From Legionella erythra (lineage in GTDB: Bacteria; Pseudomonadota; Gammaproteobacteria; Legionellales; Legionellaceae), in the NCBI RefSeq assembly GCF_001467615.1, contig NZ_LNYA01000028.1:1-64000 (forward strand): DNA of 64,000 nt, in the 5' to 3' direction. Position 1 is the first letter of the stretch, and each line of letters starts with the position of its first letter. Positions 1-6,401 of this stretch are shown here, piece by piece. A program made the translations under genes and the position numbers. The notes beneath the pieces are model-generated. The model ran no database searches, was not told where the DNA came from, and worked only from the letters and a program-made list of their open reading frames with translations.

Positions 1-61
1 CAAGGCAGAAGCTGGCTTTAGTAGCTGCTTAAACCTCTATTTTTGATGTCAGTTAAATATG

Positions 62-223
62 GGGGGATTACCGCATGTGCAAAATGGAACAAGCTTGCAA
101 GAGCTTCAGTTATTAGGTGGATGGTCAAGTTTTGAAATGGTGTTGCGTTATGCGCATTTATCAAGCGATCATCTGAAAGCGGCTGCGAGTAGGATTAACA
201 CGTTAGGATTAGTAAATGGGTGA
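62..223 (+). pseudogene. Tyrosine recombinase (phage integrase) C-terminal remnant
   Basis: The frame ending at the TGA at 221-223 reads HVQNGTSLQELQLLGGW, then SFEMVLRYAHLSSDHL. This is the conserved C-terminal block of P4-type tyrosine recombinases, including the catalytic Tyr in RYAHL. Upstream of about base 62 the similarity needs a frame change and meets in-frame stops (TGA at about 44, TAA in another frame), so the gene is broken. It also has no start inside the window. It lies about 90 bases from a tRNA-Arg gene, a usual integration target, and probably marks an old island insertion. The identity of the family is fairly sure; whether the intact part lies outside the window is unknown. 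Confidence 0.75.
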
Positions 224-315
224 TTTGAAACGTGACAGGGTAAAAAAAGTGTTACAAATTTGCTACATCACCTTTTTTACACCACTCGAAAATTCACGTA
301 ACTCTTTGATTTATA

Positions 316-392
316 TGGCGCGCCCGGAAGGATTCGAACCTCCGACCCCCTGGTTCGTAGCCAGATACTCTATCCAACTGAGCTACGGGCGC
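316..392 (-). tRNA. tRNA-Arg (anticodon ACG)
   Basis: On the minus strand the 77-nt gene folds with a perfect 7-bp acceptor stem (GCGCCCG/CGGGCGC), a GTTCGAATC T-loop and an encoded 3' CCA. The anticodon stem-loop reads TCTGG-CTACGAA-CCAGG, which places ACG at the anticodon. It follows tRNA-Ser by 11 nt and is probably co-transcribed with it. It decodes CGN arginine codons after A34-to-inosine editing. Confidence 0.95.
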
Positions 393-403
393 GTCGTTCT
401 GTC

Positions 404-493
404 TGGCGGAGAGAGAGGGATTCGAACCCTCGATGGGATTTCTCCCATACTCCCTTAGCAGGGGAGCGCCTTCGACCACTCGGCCATCTCTCC
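404..493 (-). tRNA. tRNA-Ser (anticodon GCT)
   Basis: This 90-nt minus-strand gene has the GGAGAGA/TCTCTCC acceptor stem, a long variable arm typical of serine tRNAs, a GGTTCGAATCC T-arm and encoded CCA. The anticodon stem-loop is CTCCC-CTGCTAA-GGGAG, so the anticodon is GCT, reading AGC/AGU. It is the first gene of a two-tRNA unit. Confidence 0.95.
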
Positions 494-508
494 GTCCAAT
501 GAAGCGGC

Positions 509-536
509 AGTATAGCAGGTATTTGTTTATCGTCAA
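509..536 (-). promoter_or_regulatory. Promoter of the tRNA-Ser/tRNA-Arg unit
   Basis: On the minus strand TTGACG (-35) is followed by a 16-bp spacer and TATACT (-10), ending 15 bp before the first tRNA base. The match to the sigma-70 consensus and the distance suit a stable-RNA promoter. Confidence 0.75.
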
Positions 537-653
537 CACTGATTTTAAATAAAAATAATTTTTAACAAAATTTCCAAATAGTTAGGATTACTGCTATCTT
601 TTATCAATTAAAAAAATTGCTGACAGTTACCAGCACGACATGTATCAGGAGGC

Positions 654-1970
654 ATGATGGAGCAACGATCAAATTTGCAGGGCAGGGCCGTCTATGTTGT
701 TGATGGCAATCGAACGCCTTTCTTGAAAGCAAAGGACGTAGGACCCTTTACCGGTTCGGATTTGGCGGTGGCAGCGGGTGTTCCCTTGCTCAATCGCCAA
801 CCTTTTTCCCCCAGCGAACTGGACGAAGTCATCATTGGTTCCGCGATGCCTGGGCCGGATGAAGCCAATATAGCCCGCGTTGTGGCCTTGCGTTTAGGTT
901 GTGGCGATAAAGTGCCTGCCTTTACAGTCATGCGTAATTGCGCTTCCGGTATGCAGGCCCTGGACAATGCCGCGATGCAAATCGCGTCTGGCCGCAGTAA
1001 TTTGGTGTTAGCCGGAGGCACAGATGCCATGAGTCATGCGCCTCTATTATTCAATGAGAAAATGGCCTCCTGGCTAGGCCGCTGGTTCTCTGCGAAAAGC
1101 ACAGGCCAGCGTCTGGGCCTGGTGACTCAGTTTCGCCCCTCTTTTCTGGCGCCGGTTATCGCCTTGCTGCGCGGCCTGACGGATCCTATCGTTGGGTTAA
1201 ATATGGGACAAACGGCAGAAAAAGTGGCTTACCGTTTCGGTATTACCCGCGAACAAATGGATGAATTCGCGGTACAAAGCCATCTACGTCTGGCCAGGGC
1301 CTATGAACAAGGCCGGATGACCGAAGTCATGCCCATCATTGATAAAAAAGGGCATGTGTATCCTCAGGATGATGGCATGCGAACGGATTCAACCGTTGAA
1401 AAACTTGCCAAACTCAAGCCTTTTTTTGATAAAAAGTTTGGCATGGTCACCGCGGGCAACAGCTCCCAGATTACGGATGGCGCCTGCTTGTTGTTACTGG
1501 CCAGTGCCGAGGCTGTGAAAAAATACAAACTGCCCGTGATTGGCCGCATTGTCGATTCACAATGGTCTGCGCTGGATCCGTCCCAGATGGGATTGGGGCC
1601 TGTTCATGCTGCCACACCGATTTTACAGCGGCATAATCTTAAGCCGGCAGAACTCGATTGTTGGGAAATTAACGAAGCGTTTGCAGCGCAGGTATTGGGT
1701 TGTCTTGCTGCCTGGAATGATGACGATTATTGCAAAACCCAACTGGGCTTGCAGCATGCTCTGGGAGCGCCCTCACTGGATCAATTAAATAAAGACGGTG
1801 GCGCTATCGCTGCCGGACATCCCATTGGCGCGAGTGGGGCCCGTATTGTATTGCATGTTTTAAAGTCTCTTGAACAGACAAAGGGAACCCGGGGTATGGC
1901 CGCAATTTGCATCGGCGGCGGCCAGGGTGGGGCAATGTATCTCGAACGTGTGACTGAGGTGAGCGAATAA
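654..1970 (+). CDS. fadI: 3-ketoacyl-CoA thiolase / acetyl-CoA acetyltransferase, FadI type
   Basis: This thiolase-superfamily enzyme cleaves 3-ketoacyl-CoA to acetyl-CoA and a shortened acyl-CoA, the last step of beta-oxidation. The 438 residues match FadI length. The nucleophile Cys is in RNCASGMQALDNA, and NEAFAAQV, the GGAIAAGHPIGASGAR block and the C-terminal CIGGGQGG carry the other active-site residues. The ATG at 654 sits only one base after AGGAGG, so the second ATG at 657 (spacing 4) may be the real start. The stop overlaps the next ATG by one base, so this gene is translationally coupled to the multifunctional beta subunit partner. Assignment to FadI rather than another thiolase rests on length and partner. 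Confidence 0.88.
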   Translation: MMEQRSNLQGRAVYVVDGNRTPFLKAKDVGPFTGSDLAVAAGVPLLNRQPFSPSELDEVIIGSAMPGPDEANIARVVALRLGCGDKVPAFTVMRNCASGMQALDNAAMQIASGRSNLVLAGGTDAMSHAPLLFNEKMASWLGRWFSAKSTGQRLGLVTQFRPSFLAPVIALLRGLTDPIVGLNMGQTAEKVAYRFGITREQMDEFAVQSHLRLARAYEQGRMTEVMPIIDKKGHVYPQDDGMRTDSTVEKLAKLKPFFDKKFGMVTAGNSSQITDGACLLLLASAEAVKKYKLPVIGRIVDSQWSALDPSQMGLGPVHAATPILQRHNLKPAELDCWEINEAFAAQVLGCLAAWNDDDYCKTQLGLQHALGAPSLDQLNKDGGAIAAGHPIGASGARIVLHVLKSLEQTKGTRGMAAICIGGGQGGAMYLERVTEVSE

Positions 1971-3991
1971 TGAATAACTACAACCATTGGGACATGAAAA
2001 AGGATGCCGACCATATTATCTGGTTGGCAATCAATCGCAACGATACCTCGGTTAATACCATAAACGATGATGTGTTAAATGAATTAAACAGTCTGTTGCA
2101 GGAAGTGGCCAACGATCATGAAGCGAAAGGACTGGTCATTTATTCCAGCAAAAAGAAGGGCTTTATAGCTGGTGCTGATGTCAATGCCTTTTCCAAATTC
2201 AATACGGCAGAAGAAGCTGTGGATTTTTTAAGGAAGGGGCAATCGGTTTTTGCGCGCCTTGAAGCCTTGACGATTCCTACGGTTGCCATGATTGACGGAT
2301 TTTGCATGGGCGGCGGCATGGAGCTGGCTTTGGCCTGTGATTACCGCATTGCAACAGATGATCAGGGTACACGTTTGGGACTGCCGGAAGTGATGCTGGG
2401 TATTCATCCGGGTTGGGGTGGCACTGTCCGTCTACCACGCCTAATTGGTGGGTTTGATGCCATTTCCAAAGTGATTTTAACGGGTGCACCGCTTACAGCA
2501 CAAAAGGCAAAAAAACTGGGCATGGTCGACGAAGTAGTCCCTGTGCGTCAATTGAAGCGCGCGGCCACTTTCTATATCAAAAACAAGCCAGCCAAACATA
2601 AACCCCGATTCTTCCAGACGCTGTCCAACTGGGCCTGGGTTCGTATGTTGTTGTCGCCGCTGATGCGTTATCAATTAGCGAAAAAGGTGAAAAAACAACA
2701 TTATCCCGCTCCTTATGCCATTATTGATTTATGGGAAAAAGAAGGTGGTCATGGCGAGCGCGCTTACCTTAAGGAAGTCGATTCGGTCGAACAACTGGTA
2801 AGCAAAAGCGACACCGCAAAAAACTTGATTCGCGTGTTTTCGCTGCGCGAGCGCATGAAAGCCTTTGCGAAAGATTCCCAGTTTAAAGCGGAGCATGTGC
2901 ATGTGATTGGTGCTGGCGTGATGGGCGGTGACATTGCTGCCTGGTGTGCATTGCGTGGTTTAAAAGTGACATTGCAGGATAAATCCTATCAGCAGATTGC
3001 ACCAGCCATTGGCCGGGCACACGCCTTGTATAAGAAAAAGCTCAAGCAACCCCGTCTGATTCAGGCAGCGCTTGATCGTTTAATCCCTGATCCGGATGGT
3101 CACGGCATTGCCCGCGCTGATGTCATTATCGAGGCGGTGTTTGAAAACCTGGAGGTGAAACAGGCAATTTTCAAACAGGTAGAAGAAAAGGCCAAAAAAA
3201 CGGCCATTATCGCCACCAACACGTCCAGTATCCCACTGGATGAAATCAGTCAGGTAATGAAGCATCCTGAGCGTTTGATTGGTATTCACTTCTTCAACCC
3301 GGTAGCTCAAATGGCGCTGGTGGAAGTCGTGAGCAGCACCAAAAGTTCTAAAACAGTGGTCCAGGACGCCTGTGCATTTGTGGGTCAGATTGACCGCTTG
3401 CCCCTGCCAGTCAAATCCAGTCCCGGCTTTCTGATTAACCGCGTGTTGATGCCGTACTTGATGGAGTGCGTGCAATTGATTGAGGAGGGGTATAGTGGTG
3501 CAGCCATTGATAATGCGGCTGAAGAATTTGGCATGTTCATGGGGCCGGTTGAATTGGCCGACACGGTGGGCATGGATGTTTGTCTGGCTGTAGCTGAAAA
3601 TCTCACTGCCCATTTTGGGGGTACGGTGCCGCAGCGTTTGCGCGATATGGTCAAAGAAGGCAAACTTGGTCGCAAGACCGGTGAGGGCTTCTACCGCTAT
3701 AAAAACGGTAAACCCATTAAACCCGCGGTTAAATCAGATAAATCGGGCAAAGACATTGCTAATCGTTTGATTCTGCGCATGGTCAATGAAGCCGCGTCTT
3801 GCTTACGTGAAGGGGTAGTGGCTGACAGCGACCTGCTGGATGGCGGTATGATCTTCGCAACTGGCTTTGCACCTTTCCGTGGTGGCCCTATGAATTATGC
3901 CAAACAGTTCGGTCATGACAAACTCAATGAACTGTTTGCCCGACTGGAGTCCAAATACGGGTCGCGTTTCAAAGCCAATAGCGATTTGTAA
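1970..3991 (+). CDS. fadJ: Multifunctional enoyl-CoA hydratase / 3-hydroxyacyl-CoA dehydrogenase
   Basis: A two-domain beta-oxidation enzyme of 673 residues. The N-terminal crotonase domain (about 15-200) has GFCMGGGMELALACDYRIA for the oxyanion hole and LGLPEVMLGIHPGWGGT for the catalytic acid. The NAD domain begins near residue 308 (GAGVMGGDIAAW). The dehydrogenase catalytic His is in IGIHFFNPV, and a C-terminal dimerisation domain follows (SSPGFLINRVLMPYLME). It hydrates enoyl-CoA and oxidises the resulting 3-hydroxyacyl-CoA, passing product to the upstream thiolase in an alpha2-beta2 type complex. It is shorter than E. coli FadB/FadJ (about 715-730). The FadJ name follows from the FadI-like partner. 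Confidence 0.88.
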   Translation: MNNYNHWDMKKDADHIIWLAINRNDTSVNTINDDVLNELNSLLQEVANDHEAKGLVIYSSKKKGFIAGADVNAFSKFNTAEEAVDFLRKGQSVFARLEALTIPTVAMIDGFCMGGGMELALACDYRIATDDQGTRLGLPEVMLGIHPGWGGTVRLPRLIGGFDAISKVILTGAPLTAQKAKKLGMVDEVVPVRQLKRAATFYIKNKPAKHKPRFFQTLSNWAWVRMLLSPLMRYQLAKKVKKQHYPAPYAIIDLWEKEGGHGERAYLKEVDSVEQLVSKSDTAKNLIRVFSLRERMKAFAKDSQFKAEHVHVIGAGVMGGDIAAWCALRGLKVTLQDKSYQQIAPAIGRAHALYKKKLKQPRLIQAALDRLIPDPDGHGIARADVIIEAVFENLEVKQAIFKQVEEKAKKTAIIATNTSSIPLDEISQVMKHPERLIGIHFFNPVAQMALVEVVSSTKSSKTVVQDACAFVGQIDRLPLPVKSSPGFLINRVLMPYLMECVQLIEEGYSGAAIDNAAEEFGMFMGPVELADTVGMDVCLAVAENLTAHFGGTVPQRLRDMVKEGKLGRKTGEGFYRYKNGKPIKPAVKSDKSGKDIANRLILRMVNEAASCLREGVVADSDLLDGGMIFATGFAPFRGGPMNYAKQFGHDKLNELFARLESKYGSRFKANSDL

Positions 3992-4018
3992 AATTCATTC
4001 CACAGCATGTTTTTCAAT

Positions 4019-4041
4019 AATGGCAGATTTTATCTGCCATT
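4019..4041 (+). terminator. Hairpin after the fad operon
   Basis: AATGGCAGAT-TTT-ATCTGCCATT is a perfect 10-bp stem with a 3-nt loop, 27 bases after the fadJ-type stop. No clear T-tract follows, so it may act as an RNA-stabilising hairpin or a weak terminator. It lies just before the next gene's ATG at 4064 and could also affect its translation. Confidence 0.5.
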
Positions 4042-4063
4042 ATTCATTATTCGGGTTATTACT

Positions 4064-4948
4064 ATGTTGCGACTATTCCTGAGTGTTGGTTTTTTATTCT
4101 TTTTCAATCCCGCGTTTTCGACGACCTTTGTTATTCCTGCGTCAGGCGATATGGTGGGAGAAATCCAATACACCTCTCCTGAACCGGGTGAAACCTTAAG
4201 CGATGTTGGCATTCGTTATGATGTGGGTTATTTCGAAATGATTAGAGTTAATCCTCAGGTTGATCCGCTGCGGCCACTGCCTTTGCGCACACGTCTGATT
4301 ATTCCTTCGCAATACCTGCTGCCGCCAGGACCTCGTGAAGGGATTGTGATTAATCTGGCAGAATACCGCCTTTATTACTATCCGCCAGGCGACAATGTGG
4401 TCGTGACCATGCCAGTCGGTATTGGCCGGGAAGGGTGGCATACGCCGACGGGAAAAACCAGCGTTACGGTCAAAGAGCGCGATCCCGTGTGGCATCCGAC
4501 CGCTAATGTCAGGGCTGAAGCGGCAAAAAATGGTACCCCCATCCCGGATGAGTTTCCTGCCGGCGAAGGCAATCCGCTCGGACGCCATGTTTTAAGATTA
4601 GGCTGGCCTACTTACTTAATCCATGGGACCAATCGCCGCGACGGGGTTGGCTCACGCGTCAGTGCAGGGTGTATTCGCATGATGCCGGAAGACATTGAAC
4701 AATTATTTGAGATGGTGGCTGTGGGCACGCGCGTGACGGTAATGAATGAGCCCTTGAAATTGGGTTTGATGAATGGCCAGTTGTATGTCCAGGTGCATCC
4801 TGGATTAACTGACGAGAAGAAAATCAATCTCCAGGCGTTGTTACAGGAAAAACTAAATGGCTATGCCCTTAAAAAAACACTCAACAAGCCGGCCGTCAGC
4901 ACGGAATTGCAATCACCAAGCGGCATGCCTGTTAAGATTTCCGCTTAA
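4064..4948 (+). CDS. Exported L,D-transpeptidase (YkuD/ErfK family)
   Basis: A periplasmic peptidoglycan-remodelling enzyme that makes 3-3 crosslinks or attaches lipoprotein to peptidoglycan. From the ATG at 4064 the protein starts MLRLFLSVGFLFFFNPAFST, a clean signal peptide; the upstream in-frame ATG at 4007 would bury it. A LysM-like segment (SDVGIRYDVGYFEMIRVNP) precedes the YkuD domain. The catalytic motif is visible as HGTNRRDG...SRVSAGCIRM with its Cys and His. The gene is convergent with, and overlaps by 17 bases, the PAP2-type gene. Whether it is crosslinking or lipoprotein-anchoring cannot be told from sequence. Confidence 0.88.
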   Translation: MLRLFLSVGFLFFFNPAFSTTFVIPASGDMVGEIQYTSPEPGETLSDVGIRYDVGYFEMIRVNPQVDPLRPLPLRTRLIIPSQYLLPPGPREGIVINLAEYRLYYYPPGDNVVVTMPVGIGREGWHTPTGKTSVTVKERDPVWHPTANVRAEAAKNGTPIPDEFPAGEGNPLGRHVLRLGWPTYLIHGTNRRDGVGSRVSAGCIRMMPEDIEQLFEMVAVGTRVTVMNEPLKLGLMNGQLYVQVHPGLTDEKKINLQALLQEKLNGYALKKTLNKPAVSTELQSPSGMPVKISA

Positions 4949-5837
4949 GCAGATGACGTTGACAATAATAATAGGCCGTGTGACAAAGCACGGCTAAAAC
5001 AACGCTGCCCAGAATATCAACAGGATAATGCCAACCCAGAAGGACGCAGGAGGCCACAAGCAACAGATTAATCGGTAAAAGCAGAAAGCATAAAAACCTT
5101 ACCCGTCGGCATAAATACACACTGAACCAGGCCCACAAAGCATGAAAAGATGGAAAAGCAACCATGCCGCCATACAGGGTGGAGGGGATTTTGTGGCTTT
5201 GTATTTCCATAAATTTAATGCCGGTATCATGCTGCTCTGCAAAGAAATAGGGGCTGGATATCATGCTGGCCGGAGCCACCGTCGGAAAAAAATAGTAAAA
5301 ACCAAATCCTAAGATAAAACTGCATACGAGCAGAAAAAAATGCTCGTTGACGACATCAAACTGACGAAGAAAAATAATAATCAGCGGCAGGCAGCTCAAT
5401 TGGTAATCGATGCTGGCATAAATATAGATTAACAGGTGTTTAAAGGTGGGGTGCTGCGCTGTCCAGGCGACAATGCTGGCCATATCGATACCAAACAGGG
5501 ACTCCAATGCAATCAAGTATTTATCGATGGGCGAAAAAGGCGTGTATTGAGCAGCATTGGTCATCGTTGCCAAGGTTGCCATAATAATAAAAAACAAAAC
5601 AACTTTACGGGCAAGGACATAGCTGACGTGTTCATTTGAAAACAGTAATCGACAGCCCAGCATCATGAGCAATAAGGATATGCCCATGCCAAAACTGCCG
5701 TTTGGGAAGTAATTATTTCCATGAAAATGGAAGAAAAAATGATTAACTAAAAGCGAGGTGAAGGAAAGAAACAGTGCCAGCGCAAGCAGGGGAAAGAGGC
5801 AGCGCTCATCATCGGCAATCAGATTATTCGCTCTCAA
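4932..5837 (-). CDS. PAP2-superfamily membrane phosphatase / phosphotransferase
   Basis: A polytopic inner-membrane protein with six or so hydrophobic segments and the PAP2 active-site motifs near the C-terminus: FPTVAPAS, GGMVAFPSFHALWAW with the catalytic His, and GWHYPVDILGS with the second His and Asp. The pattern resembles the PAP2_3 (inositolphosphotransferase-like) group, which acts on phospholipid headgroups or phosphorylated lipids. The start is a TTG at 5837, because the first ATG would remove a membrane segment; this TTG overlaps the end of the csrA-like gene by 14 bases, implying translational coupling. Its substrate is unknown. Confidence 0.75.
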   Translation of the reverse strand: MRANNLIADDERCLFPLLALALFLSFTSLLVNHFFFHFHGNNYFPNGSFGMGISLLLMMLGCRLLFSNEHVSYVLARKVVLFFIIMATLATMTNAAQYTPFSPIDKYLIALESLFGIDMASIVAWTAQHPTFKHLLIYIYASIDYQLSCLPLIIIFLRQFDVVNEHFFLLVCSFILGFGFYYFFPTVAPASMISSPYFFAEQHDTGIKFMEIQSHKIPSTLYGGMVAFPSFHALWAWFSVYLCRRVRFLCFLLLPINLLLVASCVLLGWHYPVDILGSVVLAVLCHTAYYYCQRHLLKRKS

Positions 5838-6021
5838 GCAATTGCTCTTTTTGTTTAATGGCCTGGTAAATTTCCTCGCGATGCACCTTCACGGATCGTG
5901 GTGCCTTGATGCCAAATTTAATATTGCCATCTTCGATTGTTTTAAAAACAACCACTTCAATCGCTTCGCCGTTAATCATGACGGTAAATGGTTTTTCAAA
6001 TGAGACGTTAATAATGTCCAT
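5824..6021 (-). CDS. csrR: CsrA-family RNA-binding regulator (divergent paralogue)
   Basis: A 65-residue CsrA/RsmA-like protein, post-transcriptional regulator by binding GGA motifs in mRNA leaders. The second half is canonical: IKFGIKAPRSVKVHREEIYQAI. The first strand is not: instead of the usual MLILTRRVGE it reads MDIINVSFEKPF, so one RNA-contact surface is altered. The ATG at 6021 was chosen over an upstream TTG at 6075, since it aligns with the CsrA N-terminus. Gene order (fad genes, transpeptidase, this gene, rpsF) matches what I recall for the L. pneumophila CsrA paralogue called CsrR; that symbol is from memory. Coupled to the downstream PAP2 gene. Confidence 0.75.
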   Translation of the reverse strand: MDIINVSFEKPFTVMINGEAIEVVVFKTIEDGNIKFGIKAPRSVKVHREEIYQAIKQKEQLLESE

Positions 6022-6401
6022 ATCGAATTTCTTTGCTTTTTCGTTTGTTATATCGCATGAATGGGCTAAATGCAATCGTGGTTCTTCAAGGATGCTCTAC
6101 CAGGTTCTACTAAAAAGAGGCGCTCTTGAATGGCGCGCGCCGGCTATCTGCTATACCCCTTCAAGAGGTGAGCTTTGCGGCTGGGGTAGAGCCTCCTTTT
6201 CTTTCTGACCATGTTCTTACCCAATGCTTTTAGTCATGATTTTCCTTCATTTAAATAATAACTCATGTACATCTTAAAAAAATATTATTAAATGCGTTAA
6301 TTAGGCAAAGAGTTAATTTATTTTTCAGGTCTATTTGTTTTTGAGCCTCTCTGGCTTTTATAAATGCCAGGCCACCCATTGAGTGGCCTGTAACTGACTA
6401 T
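6022..6401. other. Intergenic region with nested inverted repeats (csrA-like gene leader)
   Basis: This gap upstream of the csrA paralogue contains nested complementary segments. GCTCTACC (6094-6101) pairs with GGTAGAGC (6185-6192), and inside it CTCTTGAA (6123-6130) pairs with TTCAAGAG (6160-6167). In the direction of the csrA-like gene the outer arm is preceded by AAAGGAGG, which contains a GGA motif. It could be a structured 5' leader or a small RNA; no promoter was convincingly located. The part from 6211 to 6360 is AT-rich with no gene seen. Confidence 0.4.
6368..6390 (-). terminator. Hairpin downstream of the coiled-coil gene
   Basis: On the minus strand, 11 bases after the stop of the 6.4-8.3 kb gene, CAGGCCAC and GTGGCCTG form an 8-bp stem with a 7-nt loop. 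No run of T follows directly, so intrinsic termination is possible but weak. Confidence 0.5.

Noticed and set aside
224..316. Possible protein of 80 codons crossing the tRNA genes
   Set aside because: It runs antisense through two certain tRNA genes and has no independent support.
3080..3613. 177-codon open frame antisense to the multifunctional fad gene
   Set aside because: It is a codon-bias shadow of a real gene with clear family motifs on the other strand; it has no features of its own.
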